Assembly: GCA_050692555.1 (NCBI GenBank)
Contig: JBOGVS010000013.1
Coordinates: 1 to 64,000 of the forward strand
Length of the DNA stretch: 64,000 nucleotides
Direction: 5' to 3'
DNA from: DAITPV01 sp050692555
GTDB taxonomy: Bacteria > Actinomycetota > UBA4738 > CALAEC01
Shown: positions 32,455 through 40,302 of the stretch, one piece after another
Numbering within the stretch: the stretch's first letter is position 1
Layout: each line of letters starts with the position of its first letter
Notes under the pieces: model-generated
Seen by the model: the letters and a program-made list of their open reading frames with translations, nothing else
What the model was told of the DNA's origin: nothing
Databases searched by the model: none
Made by a program: the position numbers and the translations under genes

Positions 32455-33440
32455 TGGCTTTGGTGGCGCTGCGCTACGACCTCCGGGCCGCGCCGTGGGC
32501 GGCCACCCAGCACCCGGAGCTGTACCGGGCCTGCCTGGACCAGTGCGCGTGGGCCGACGAGCACGGGCTGGACATCATCACCCTGTCCGAGCACCACGGC
32601 GTGGAGGACGGGTTCCTCCCGGCGCCGTTCACCATGGCGGCCGCGGTGGCCGCCCGGACCCACCGGATCCCCATCACCATCGCCGCGGCCATCCTCACGG
32701 TCCACGATCCGATCCGCCTGGCCGAGGAGATCGCCGTGGCGGACCTGGTCAGTGGGGGACGGGTCACCCTGGTGGCCGGAGCGGGGTACGCGGAGCGAGA
32801 CTTCAGGATGGCCGGGGTCGACCGCCGCGAGCGCGGGAAGCTCCTGGAGGAGGCCATCGAGGTCATGCGCCAAGCGTGGACGGGGGAGCCGTTCGAATAC
32901 CGGGGCCGCACGGTGCGGGTGACCCCCAAGCCCAAGACCACGCCGCATCCCATGATCCTGATGGGGGGGTCGGGGAAGGCGGCCGCCCGGAGGGCGGCCC
33001 GGCTCCGGCTCCCGTTCTTCCCGGCGGTCGGCGACGCTTCGCTCCAGGCCGTCTATGAGGAAGAGTGCGAGCGGGTGGGGTTCCAGGGCGGGTTCAGCCT
33101 CCTCCCCAAGGGCCCGGGGTTCGTCCACGTGGCCGAGGACCCCGACGCGGCCTGGGAGGTGATCGCCCCCTACGCCTGGTACGACGCGGAGACGTATCGG
33201 TCCTGGCAGCAGCCGGAGAACCGCTCCGAGGTCACCTCCCGAGCCAAAGACGCGGACGGCCTTCGGGAGGAGGGGATCTACCGGGTGGTGACCCCGGACG
33301 AGTGCGTGGCCCTGGCCGAGGAGCTCGGGCCGGGGGGCACGATCGTCCTCCATCCGCTGCTGTGCGGGATGCCGGTGGATCTGGGATGGGAGAGCCTGGA
33401 GCTGTTCAGGACCGAGGTCCTTCCCCGGATCAAGAGCTGA
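32454..33440 (+). CDS. LLM-class flavin-dependent oxidoreductase
   Basis: This 328-residue luciferase-like TIM-barrel protein has LYRACLDQCAWADEHGLDIITLSEHHGVEDGFLPAPFTMAAAVAARTHRI and the following AAAILTVHDPIRLAEEIAVADLVSGGRVTLVAGAGYAERDF. It ends with LGPGGTIVLHPLLCGMP. The start GTG 32454 shares its G with the crotonase stop. Position in the cyclase-crotonase operon suggests a role in the same degradation route, using FMN or F420. Confidence 0.88.
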   Translation: MALVALRYDLRAAPWAATQHPELYRACLDQCAWADEHGLDIITLSEHHGVEDGFLPAPFTMAAAVAARTHRIPITIAAAILTVHDPIRLAEEIAVADLVSGGRVTLVAGAGYAERDFRMAGVDRRERGKLLEEAIEVMRQAWTGEPFEYRGRTVRVTPKPKTTPHPMILMGGSGKAAARRAARLRLPFFPAVGDASLQAVYEEECERVGFQGGFSLLPKGPGFVHVAEDPDAAWEVIAPYAWYDAETYRSWQQPENRSEVTSRAKDADGLREEGIYRVVTPDECVALAEELGPGGTIVLHPLLCGMPVDLGWESLELFRTEVLPRIKS

Positions 33441-33445
33441 CGGCC

Positions 33446-33841
33446 TCAGGCGAGCCAGTACTCGAGGCTGTAGGAGCCGCCGGGGCCGCCGGGAGCCTCG
33501 AACGTCCCCCGGCCGGTGATCCCGGAGAGCTCGCCGGTGCCCCATCTGGGGATCACCTTCCAGGTGCCCTTGGACTCCTTGCCGTCGTGGTCACCCACCG
33601 CCTCGATGACGATGCTCCCGGTGCGCTCGACGATGGTGCCGGTGATCCGTTGCAGGCCCAGGAACCTGGCGCTCCCGGAGGGCAGGTAGCACATCAGCCA
33701 CTCCACCGACCCATCGCCCTCGATGTCACCGGCGAACGTCTGGGTTCCGCCCGCCCGGGTGAGCTTGCCGCCGCCCTCGAGCTTCTCGACGGTCTCCTCG
33801 CCCATGGACGTGACGTTGAAGGTCCCGGTGGCGATGGCCAT
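33446..33841 (-). CDS. DUF3224 family protein
   Basis: This 131-residue beta-rich protein begins AIATGTFNVTSMGEETVEKLEGGGKLTRAGGTQTFAGDIEGDGSVEWLMCYLP. It contains GTGELSGITGRGTFEA near the end, the pattern of DUF3224, an allene-oxide-cyclase-like small barrel of unknown function. AAGGAGG precedes the ATG. It is divergent from the isochorismatase-like gene, with operator E between them. Confidence 0.83.
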   Translation of the reverse strand: MAIATGTFNVTSMGEETVEKLEGGGKLTRAGGTQTFAGDIEGDGSVEWLMCYLPSGSARFLGLQRITGTIVERTGSIVIEAVGDHDGKESKGTWKVIPRWGTGELSGITGRGTFEAPGGPGGSYSLEYWLA

Positions 33842-33892
33842 GGGTGATCCTCCTTCCGGATGGCGGTTCCGCCCAGCATAGGACCGCCGGAC

Positions 33893-33914
33893 CTAACGGA
33901 CCGTCAGATACAAT
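33893..33914. promoter_or_regulatory. Operator E (CTAAC-GGACC-GTCAG) followed by -10 TACAAT of a leaderless gene
   Basis: The palindrome at 33893-33907 has one mismatch in the left arm. TACAAT (33909-33914) follows it immediately and ends 6 nt before GTG 33921, so the operator here overlaps the upstream face of the -10 element of the isochorismatase-like/TetR operon. It could also affect the divergent DUF3224 gene. Confidence 0.65.
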
Positions 33915-33920
33915 CCCGGC

Positions 33921-34541
33921 GTGTCCGTCGATCTGGCGGAGCTGGTGGATGCGTCCTCCACGGTCCTGGTCACCCAGGAGTGTCAGAACGGGGTCCTGGG
34001 GGACCGAGCGGTGTTCCCCGAGCTGGCCGAGGTGGCCCGCAAGCAGATGATCCCCAACGCGTCCCGGCTGGCCAAGGCCGCCCGGGCAGCGGGGGTCCCG
34101 GTGATCCACTGCGTGGTGGAGCGGCGTGCCGACGGCGCGGGCTCCAACACCAACGCCCGGCTGTTCGCGGCGTCCCGCAAGGCGCCGGTGGCCTTCCTCC
34201 CCGGAACCGATGCCGTCCAGGTGATCCCGGAGATCGGCCTCGAGGACACGGATCTGGTCCTCACCCGACTGCACGGACTGGGCCCCATGGGCGGAACGGA
34301 GCTGGACCCCATCCTCCGCAACCTGGGAGCTCGCACCGTGGTGGGCGTGGGCGTGTCCCTCAACGTGGGGATGCTGTCGCTGGTCCTGGACGCGGTGAAC
34401 GCGGGGTACCAATTCGTGCTCCCCAGGGACGCGGTGGCCGGGGTGCCCGAGGAGTACGCGGAGGCCGTGATCGAGCACACCCTGTCCTACGTCACCACCG
34501 TGGTGACCACGGACGACCTCCTGGAAGCGTGGTCCCGGTGA
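33921..34541 (+). CDS. Isochorismatase-fold protein with degenerate catalytic triad
   Basis: This 206-residue protein has the isochorismatase-like fold: VLVTQECQNGVLGDRAVFPELAEVA, then LGPMGGTELDPILRNLGARTVVGVGVSLNVGMLSLVLDAVNAGY. The usual triad Asp-Lys-Cys is not intact: the Cys position reads Gly150 (SLNVGML), the Lys position reads Arg116 (LTRLHG), and the first strand has no Asp. A hydrolase role is therefore doubtful; ligand sensing or a scaffold role is possible. It overlaps the TetR gene by 4 bp, so the two are expressed together. Confidence 0.85.
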   Translation: MSVDLAELVDASSTVLVTQECQNGVLGDRAVFPELAEVARKQMIPNASRLAKAARAAGVPVIHCVVERRADGAGSNTNARLFAASRKAPVAFLPGTDAVQVIPEIGLEDTDLVLTRLHGLGPMGGTELDPILRNLGARTVVGVGVSLNVGMLSLVLDAVNAGYQFVLPRDAVAGVPEEYAEAVIEHTLSYVTTVVTTDDLLEAWSR

Positions 34542-35200
34542 CCAGGCGGGCGGAAGCCGTCGGCTCCGAGGACGTGTCCACCGTCGACGGCCGGGTCCCC
34601 GGGCGGCGGGGCCGGGCCACCCGCGAGCGCCTGCTCCGGTGCACGGCCGACCTGTTGGAGAAGACCTCGTATCGCGACCTCACCGTCATCGACATCGCCG
34701 ACTGCGCCGGCACGTCGCCGGCCACCTTCTACCAGTATTTCCCGGACGTGCAGTCAGCGGTGCTGGCTCTGGCGGGCGCCCTGGAGGACGAGGCCGAGCG
34801 CCTCACCACGCTCATCGGCACGTCCGAGTGGGAGGGGAAGGGTGGACCGGATAGCGCCCGACGCCTCGTGGACGCGTTCCTGGACGTGTGGGAGCGGCAC
34901 CGGCCGGTCCTCCGGGTGGTGGACCTGGCCACCGCGGAAGGGGACATGCGGTTCCAGAACGTCCGGACGCATTTCCTCAACGAGCTCACCGTGGCCCTCC
35001 GGGACGTGATCGACGAATTCAAGCGGCACGGGCACCACCCCAAGGAGCTGGACCCGATGGGCCAGGCGGCGGTGTTGGTCTCGATGCTGGCCCACGTGGC
35101 CGCCCACCGGTACGGGTTCGAGTTCTGGGGGATCCGCACCCGGGCCATCCGGGACAGCAGCGCCCGCCTGCTGCACGCGGGCGTCACCGGCAAGCGGTAG
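34538..35200 (+). CDS. TetR-family transcriptional regulator, candidate reader of the CTGAC-N5-GTCAG operators
   Basis: This is a 220-residue regulator. A basic N-terminal arm (GRRGRATRERLL) leads into a helix-turn-helix at about 48-70 (LTVIDIADCAGTSPATFYQYFPD). The C-terminal ligand domain is helical (about 85-215). GTG 34538 overlaps the isochorismatase-like stop. Its operon is preceded by operator E, consistent with autoregulation, and it is the only TetR protein in a window with seven copies of the palindrome. The expected inducer would be an acyl-CoA intermediate. The link is inference; the true regulator may lie outside. It does not resemble KstR or KstR2 as I recall them. Confidence 0.88.
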   Translation: MTRRAEAVGSEDVSTVDGRVPGRRGRATRERLLRCTADLLEKTSYRDLTVIDIADCAGTSPATFYQYFPDVQSAVLALAGALEDEAERLTTLIGTSEWEGKGGPDSARRLVDAFLDVWERHRPVLRVVDLATAEGDMRFQNVRTHFLNELTVALRDVIDEFKRHGHHPKELDPMGQAAVLVSMLAHVAAHRYGFEFWGIRTRAIRDSSARLLHAGVTGKR

Positions 35201-35207
35201 CGGCGGG

Positions 35208-35927
35208 GTGCTGCTCCAGGCAACCCTCAACGGCGACCTGACCAAGGACGCACATCCTGGCGTGCCGATCTCGGCCGAGGAGTTGGCGCAAGACGCCACC
35301 GCTTGCGTTCGCGCAGGCGCAGGCGCGATCCACCTCCACCCTCGCGATGGAGAGGGACGTGAACGGCTAGACGCGACGGTCGTGGACCAAGTCGTGAAGG
35401 ACGTTCGAGATGCGTGCGGCGTACCCGTTGGCGTCACGACCGGCGCCTGGATCGAACCCGATGTCGGACGGCGTGTCGAGCTCGTGCGTGCCTGGAGCGC
35501 TCCCGACTACACGACGGTCAACCTGTCCGAGCCGGGTGCGCCGGAGATCATGGAGGCCCTGATCCACGCCGGGGTCGGCATCGAGGCGGGCGTCTGGACG
35601 GTCGAGGACGCCGAGCGGCTGTCGCGGTCCGGGCTCGGAGACGAGGTGATGCGGATCTGCGTTGAGCCCCTCGAGGCGCCCGCCGCCGACGCCGTCGCGC
35701 TCGTAGATGTCATCCACAGGACGCTGGACCGACTCGGCCTGACGGCGCCGCGACTCCAGCATGGTGACGGGGAGGCCACCTGGGTGCTCCTCACCGATGC
35801 GATCCGGCGAGGCATCGATACCCGTATCGGCCTCGAGGACACGATGGTCGAGCCGAACGGTGAGCGGACCACGGGCAACGAGGCACTGGTTCGGGCCGCC
35901 CGCGAGCTGGGCGCCGGCGGCGACTAG
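35208..35927 (+). CDS. BKACE (DUF849) beta-keto acid cleavage enzyme
   Basis: This 239-residue TIM-barrel protein starts LLQATLNGDLTKDAHPGVPISAEELAQDATACVRAGAGAIHLHPRDG. The His pair in IHLHPRD binds the active-site metal in this family. A downstream segment RIGLEDTMVEPNGERTTGNEALV is also conserved. BKACE enzymes condense beta-keto acids with acetyl-CoA to give acetoacetate and an acyl-CoA. It is somewhat shorter than many family members. It follows the TetR gene by 7 nt and ends 4 bp into the convergent SnoaL-like gene. Confidence 0.85.
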   Translation: MLLQATLNGDLTKDAHPGVPISAEELAQDATACVRAGAGAIHLHPRDGEGRERLDATVVDQVVKDVRDACGVPVGVTTGAWIEPDVGRRVELVRAWSAPDYTTVNLSEPGAPEIMEALIHAGVGIEAGVWTVEDAERLSRSGLGDEVMRICVEPLEAPAADAVALVDVIHRTLDRLGLTAPRLQHGDGEATWVLLTDAIRRGIDTRIGLEDTMVEPNGERTTGNEALVRAARELGAGGD

Positions 35928-36352
35928 GCATCCAGTGGATCGACGCGGAGCCGGGTGATGCGCATCCGGCGGATGCGCCAGGTCCCGTTCTCCTTCACGT
36001 ACTCGTCCTCGTAGTGGCCGTAGCCCCGCAGACTGTTGGCCTTGAGGTCGCCGGTCCACTCGACGACGTCCGACATGGCCCACGTCCCCCGGGCGGTGCC
36101 GGAACCGGTGATCTCGATCTCCGGCATGTGGCCCTGGTGGACGCTCACTGATTCGCCGAGGGCTCCGCTGACGAAGGCCACGACCGCGTCCCGGCCCTCC
36201 ATGCGGATGTCCGGGCCTCCCGTGTATTCCAGCACGCAATCCGCGGTGAGGTTCTCGCTCCACTCGGACCACTGCTTCGTGTCCATCAGCCGGAAGTAGC
36301 GGGCCTTGAGCTGCTTGATCTCCTCGATCTCCGCCAGGTCAGAAGGGCGCAC
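35924..36352 (-). CDS. SnoaL-like/NTF2-fold protein
   Basis: This is a 142-residue protein: EIEEIKQLKARYFRLMDTKQWSEWSENLTADCVLEYTGG, then a GRDAVVAFV helix and a C-terminal sheet ending GTWRIRRMRITRLRVDPLDA, the SnoaL_4 pattern. GTG 36352 is the first plausible start before the conserved region; the much longer open frame upstream is a shadow of the LLM gene. It is transcribed divergently from the LLM-SDR-SGNH-IclR operon, with a palindrome in the shared control region. Confidence 0.82.
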   Translation of the reverse strand: MRPSDLAEIEEIKQLKARYFRLMDTKQWSEWSENLTADCVLEYTGGPDIRMEGRDAVVAFVSGALGESVSVHQGHMPEIEITGSGTARGTWAMSDVVEWTGDLKANSLRGYGHYEDEYVKENGTWRIRRMRITRLRVDPLDA

Positions 36353-36377
36353 GGCCTTGACAGCATCGCACGGGGAG

Positions 36378-36400
36378 CGATATGTTCGCAATACGTATCG
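36378..36400. promoter_or_regulatory. Imperfect palindrome in the SnoaL/LLM divergent promoter
   Basis: The left arm CGATATGT (36378-36385) and right arm ACGTATCG (36393-36400) pair in seven of eight positions around a 7-nt centre. It lies in the 81-nt space between divergent genes and overlaps a possible -10 (TATGTT, 36381-36386). It is unrelated to CTGAC-N5-GTCAG. The IclR protein of the right-hand operon is a candidate ligand. Confidence 0.5.
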
Positions 36401-36433
36401 ATGGTTTGAAATCCCGAAACACGCGAGGTGGCC

Positions 36434-37570
36434 ATGAAGCTCGACGTTCTCTACGAGGTCGACGTCCCCAAGCCCTGGGACAAGCCCCACCCCTACGGCC
36501 AGCGGGAGGCCGAGCAGCGAGCCTACGCCGAGGCCCTGGAGCAGATCCGCCTGGCCGACGAGCTGGGCTTCCGCACGTGCTGGTGCGTGGAGCACCACTT
36601 CCGGGAGGGCCGGTCCCACTCCCCCGCTCCCGAGGTCCTGATCGGGGCCCTTTCCCAGATCACCCAGCAGATGCGGCTGGGGTTCGGGGTGGTCCTCATG
36701 CCGTTCGGGTTCACCAACCCGACCCGAGTGGCCGAGAAGGTGGCCACCGCGGACATCCTGTCCGGCGGCCGGGTGGAGTGGGGCACGGGACGTTCGACCC
36801 CCATGGAACAGATCGCCTTTGGCGTTGACCGGGACAGGAGCAAGGACCACGCCAAGGAAGCGATCGAGATCGTGGTGAAGATGTGGGAGGACGAGTACTT
36901 CGAGTACAAGAGCGACAGCTTCGAGTTCCCCCGCCGGATGATCACTCCCAAGCCGGTCCAGGATCCTCACCCTCCGCCGTGGATGGCCGCCACCAGCCAG
37001 GGGAGCGCCACGATGGCCGGCAATTACGGAGTGGGGCTCCTGTCGTTCGCCATCATGCAGCCCCTGGAGCGGATGGCCGAGCACATCAAGGACTACCGGG
37101 CCGCCGCGGAGAACCCCGAACCGATCACCAGGGTGACCAACAACCGGGTGGCCGCGTACACCCTGGTCCACTGCGCCGACACGTTCGACCAGGCCGAGGA
37201 GAACGGCATCTGGGACTCGGTTTGGTGGTGGTACAAGAACCTCTCGGAGTTCACCCTGGAGTGGGAGTTCCCTCACCTCCCCAAGGAGGAGCAGGACAAG
37301 ATGTTCCCGCTTCTCAAGAAGCACAGCGAGGGGAACTTCAACGTCAAGGGATTCAACGACGCCGACATGATCATCGTCGGTGACCCGGACCAGTGCATGG
37401 AGAAGGTCCTGCGGTACGAAGAGCTCGGCGTGGAGCAGCTGATCTGCTACGTCCAGTTCGGGTACCTGAAGCACGAGGCGGTCATGCGGAACATCGAGCT
37501 CCTGGGCAAGCACATCATCCCCGAGCTGGAGCGTCGAGCGGCCAAGACCACGATCCCGCTGGGAACATGA
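36434..37570 (+). CDS. LLM-class flavin-dependent oxidoreductase
   Basis: This is a luciferase-like TIM-barrel protein of 378 residues. KLDVLYEVDVPKPWD...IRLADELGFRTCWCVEHHFREGRSHSPAPEVLIGALSQ, GFGVVLMPFGFTNPTRVAEKVATADILSGGRVEWGTGRST and a long C-terminal extension are typical of limonene-monooxygenase-like LLM enzymes. ATG 36434 is chosen over GTG 36428 because GAGG at 36425-36428 would overlap the latter. It is first in an operon with SDR, SGNH hydrolase and IclR genes, suggesting a monooxygenase that starts breakdown of a ketone, terpene or ester. Confidence 0.87.
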   Translation: MKLDVLYEVDVPKPWDKPHPYGQREAEQRAYAEALEQIRLADELGFRTCWCVEHHFREGRSHSPAPEVLIGALSQITQQMRLGFGVVLMPFGFTNPTRVAEKVATADILSGGRVEWGTGRSTPMEQIAFGVDRDRSKDHAKEAIEIVVKMWEDEYFEYKSDSFEFPRRMITPKPVQDPHPPPWMAATSQGSATMAGNYGVGLLSFAIMQPLERMAEHIKDYRAAAENPEPITRVTNNRVAAYTLVHCADTFDQAEENGIWDSVWWWYKNLSEFTLEWEFPHLPKEEQDKMFPLLKKHSEGNFNVKGFNDADMIIVGDPDQCMEKVLRYEELGVEQLICYVQFGYLKHEAVMRNIELLGKHIIPELERRAAKTTIPLGT

Positions 37571-37622
37571 CCTGCACGCGGACCGGCGTCGCCCCCCGGC
37601 GGCCCGGTCCGGCCGGACCACG

Positions 37623-38420
37623 ATGACCGGCGCCGACGACAGCCCCGTCCCCCCGTACGCCCGCCTACTCAGCCTGAACGAACGGGGCTTCGTGGTGGTC
37701 GGCGCCGGCCAGGGGATCGGCCGTCAGGTCGCTCACGCCCTGGCCTCGTGCGGGGGCCGGGTGTTCTGCGTCGACAACCAGGATCACCTGGCTAAGGAGA
37801 TCGCCGAGGAGGTCGAAGGGATCCCGTGGGTGGCCGACGCTCGGAAGCGCTCCGACGCCGAGGCCGCCGTGGAGGAAGCCCGGCGGCAGCTCGGTCGGAT
37901 CGATGGGCTGGTCGACATCGTGGGGATGGCCCGGTACCGAGACATCCTGGAGACCACCGACGAGGACTGGGAGTGGACCTTCGACATGGTGCTCCGCCAC
38001 GCCTTCTTGTTCTCCCAGCTGACCGGGCGGGTCATGGTGGAGGACGGTGGGGGAGTGATGGTGTTCGTGGCCTCCGTGAGCGGGGTGACCAGCGCTCCTC
38101 GTCACGCCGCGTACGGAGCAGCCAAGGCGGGGCTGATGTCCTGGGTCCGGTCGGTGGCGGTGGAGCTGGGCCCCTCCGGCGTGCGAGCGAACGCGGTGGC
38201 TCCCGGGGTGGTCCTCACCCCCCGGGTGTCGGGGTACCTGAGCGACGAGGGTCGCGCCCTCCAGAGCGAGAACGCCCCGCTGCGCCGGGTGGCCGAGCCA
38301 TCCGACATCGCCGCGGCGGTCCTGTTCCTGGCCTCCGACCTGTCGCAATACGTCACCGGGCAGACCCTCGTGGTGGACGGCGGGGTGTCCGCCAAGTTCC
38401 CCTACCCCATGGATCTGTGA
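37623..38420 (+). CDS. SDR-family oxidoreductase
   Basis: This 265-residue short-chain dehydrogenase has the cofactor loop VGAGQGIGRQ in place of TGxxxGIG, DIVGMA in place of NNAG, catalytic Ser in VASVSG, and YGAAKAG. The C-terminal YVTGQTLVVDGG is canonical. Both the first Thr and the NNAG motif are altered, but the SYK catalytic residues are kept. It lies 52 nt after the LLM gene and 1 nt before the SGNH gene. Confidence 0.88.
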   Translation: MTGADDSPVPPYARLLSLNERGFVVVGAGQGIGRQVAHALASCGGRVFCVDNQDHLAKEIAEEVEGIPWVADARKRSDAEAAVEEARRQLGRIDGLVDIVGMARYRDILETTDEDWEWTFDMVLRHAFLFSQLTGRVMVEDGGGVMVFVASVSGVTSAPRHAAYGAAKAGLMSWVRSVAVELGPSGVRANAVAPGVVLTPRVSGYLSDEGRALQSENAPLRRVAEPSDIAAAVLFLASDLSQYVTGQTLVVDGGVSAKFPYPMDL

Positions 38421-38421
38421 C

Positions 38422-39414
38422 GTGGATCCGGAACCGTTCCTTCGCGGCGTGGGCTTCCCGGGCACCGATCGCGTGCCGTATCCCCGGGCCAGGGCGGAAG
38501 ACGCCGCCAGGCTCCCAATGGACACCTGGATCTCCGCGCAGATCCCGGTGGGCGTGCGCATCGAGCTGGTCGGCGACGCCGAGGAGATCGAGATCGACTA
38601 CCACACCCGCACCGAGAAGCTGGGCTATCGGGGTGACGGAGCCGGACGGACCTTCTCCCTGTGGAGGGATGGCGCGAAGGTTGCCGAGGACACCGCGTCG
38701 CTCGGCGAGGGGACGGCCCGGTTGTCGATGGGAGACGCGTCTCCCGACCGGTGCGCCGTGGTGTACCTCCCCGAGGGGATGAGGCCCACGGTCACCGGGG
38801 TGAAGCCGTTGACAGGAGCGATCGGGCCCGCGCCGCCGCAACCGCGGTGGGTGGCCTATGGGGATTCGGTGTTGGAGGGCTGGATGGCCTCAGAGCCCGG
38901 GCTGGCCTGGGCGGCCATCGCTTCTCGCGACCATGAGCTGGACTTGGTGAACATGGGGTACGCGGGCGCGGCTCGTGGGGAGATCGCCTCTGCGGAGCAC
39001 GTGGCGGATCTGGAGGCCGACGTCATCTCGATCACCCACGGGACCAACTGTTGGACCCGGACCCCCCACAGCGTCCCGCTGTTCCGCGAGGGACTCCATG
39101 CGTTCCTGGACATCGTCAGGCAGCGGCACCGCCGGACCCCGGTGGTGGTGGGCAGCCCGGTGCTCCGGCCCGACGCGGAGGGGAACCCGAACCGTCTCGA
39201 CGCCACGCTGGGCGAGCTCCGGGAGGCCATGGAAGCCGTGGTCCGGGACCGGATCGCCGGCGGTGACGCCGCTCTGTCGCTGGTCCCCGGCGGTGACCTC
39301 ATCGACGAGACCCAGCTGGCCGACGGCATCCATCCGAACGACGACGGACACCGGGCCATCGCCGCGGCGCTGGGGCCCGCGGTACGCCGGGCCCTCGACG
39401 GGGGAGGTCACTAG
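38422..39414 (+). CDS. SGNH/GDSL-type hydrolase with N-terminal beta domain
   Basis: This is a 330-residue protein. The N-terminal 130 residues are beta-rich with no signal peptide. The SGNH domain follows with the nucleophile block WVAYGDSVLEGW, Gly block GYAGAARG, Asn block THGTNCW and the catalytic DGIHPNDDGH. It probably hydrolyses an ester in the cytoplasm, which fits an operon with an LLM monooxygenase (ester formation) and an SDR. The start is GTG 38422, and its stop abuts the IclR ATG. Confidence 0.85.
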   Translation: MDPEPFLRGVGFPGTDRVPYPRARAEDAARLPMDTWISAQIPVGVRIELVGDAEEIEIDYHTRTEKLGYRGDGAGRTFSLWRDGAKVAEDTASLGEGTARLSMGDASPDRCAVVYLPEGMRPTVTGVKPLTGAIGPAPPQPRWVAYGDSVLEGWMASEPGLAWAAIASRDHELDLVNMGYAGAARGEIASAEHVADLEADVISITHGTNCWTRTPHSVPLFREGLHAFLDIVRQRHRRTPVVVGSPVLRPDAEGNPNRLDATLGELREAMEAVVRDRIAGGDAALSLVPGGDLIDETQLADGIHPNDDGHRAIAAALGPAVRRALDGGGH

Positions 39415-40302
39415 ATGGCCCGGCGATCCCCGGCCGTGGAGCGTTCGATCGCCGTGCTCAACCTCCTGGCAGCGCATCCGGGCGAGCGGTACACGCTGTC
39501 GGAGATCGCCCGGGACCTCCGGCTGAACAAGGCCACCCTCCACGCCATCCTGGGGGCCCTGACCGAGGCTGGCTACCTGGTACGAGATCCCGAGGCCAAG
39601 ACCTACGGCCTGGGCCCCGCCCTGGTGGCCCTGGGAAACGCGGCCGGCTCGAGCTTCTCCGCCGCCGAGGTGGCCAGGCCGGAGATGGAGTCCCTGGCCA
39701 GCGAGCTGGAGCTGGACTGCATCGCCAGCACGGTGATCCACGGGGAGATCGTCATCCTGGCCCGGGCGGGGATCCCTCGGCCCTTCGGGATCGCCGTGCA
39801 GCCCGGCCAGCGGCTCCCCCTTATCCCGCCACTGGGGGCGGTGTTCGTGGCCTGGTCGGGGCCGGAGGAGATCGACGCCTGGCTCGGCCGTCTGGGCCCG
39901 ATCTCCGACGAGACCCGGCGGCGGTTCCGCCGGGCCATCGAGGCGGTGCGAGGGCGCGGCTACTCGGTGGGGCTCGAGGGCGACGCCCAGCTCCTCCAGG
40001 CGCTTCGGGAGCACGGCGCTGGCGGCCCGACGGTAGAAGAGGCGGTGCAGGGGCTCCGTCGCGAGGAGTACGCGCTGATCGACCTGGACCGCAAGGCTGC
40101 ATACCGGCTGAACCACATCGGCGCCCCGGTGTTCGGTCCCGAGGGGCGAGTGGCCCTGGGGCTGTTCCTCATCGGGTTCCAGGGCCGGGTTCCCGGAAGA
40201 GAGGTGGAGCGATTTGGCACCCGTCTGGCGGAGGCCGGCGCCACGGTCACTCAGGCCATCCACGGCCGGCCGGCGGAGGAGCTGGCCGCCGTCAGACGAT
40301 GA
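39415..40302 (+). CDS. IclR-family transcriptional regulator
   Basis: This 295-residue regulator has a winged helix at about 8-60 (SIAVLNLLAAHPGERYTLSEIARDLRLNKATLHAILGALTEAGYL) followed by the GAF-like IclR effector domain (GEIVILARAGIPRPFGIAVQPGQRLPLIPPLGAVFVAW). The ATG immediately follows the SGNH stop, so it is the last gene of the operon it probably controls. Its 3' end overlaps the convergent SDR by 11 bp. Confidence 0.92.
   Translation: MARRSPAVERSIAVLNLLAAHPGERYTLSEIARDLRLNKATLHAILGALTEAGYLVRDPEAKTYGLGPALVALGNAAGSSFSAAEVARPEMESLASELELDCIASTVIHGEIVILARAGIPRPFGIAVQPGQRLPLIPPLGAVFVAWSGPEEIDAWLGRLGPISDETRRRFRRAIEAVRGRGYSVGLEGDAQLLQALREHGAGGPTVEEAVQGLRREEYALIDLDRKAAYRLNHIGAPVFGPEGRVALGLFLIGFQGRVPGREVERFGTRLAEAGATVTQAIHGRPAEELAAVRR

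Noticed and set aside
33437..33449. CTGACGGCCTCAG between the LLM gene and DUF3224, resembling the regulon palindrome.
   Set aside because: Spacing differs (3-nt centre), it overlaps a stop codon and lies between convergent ends where no promoter is expected.
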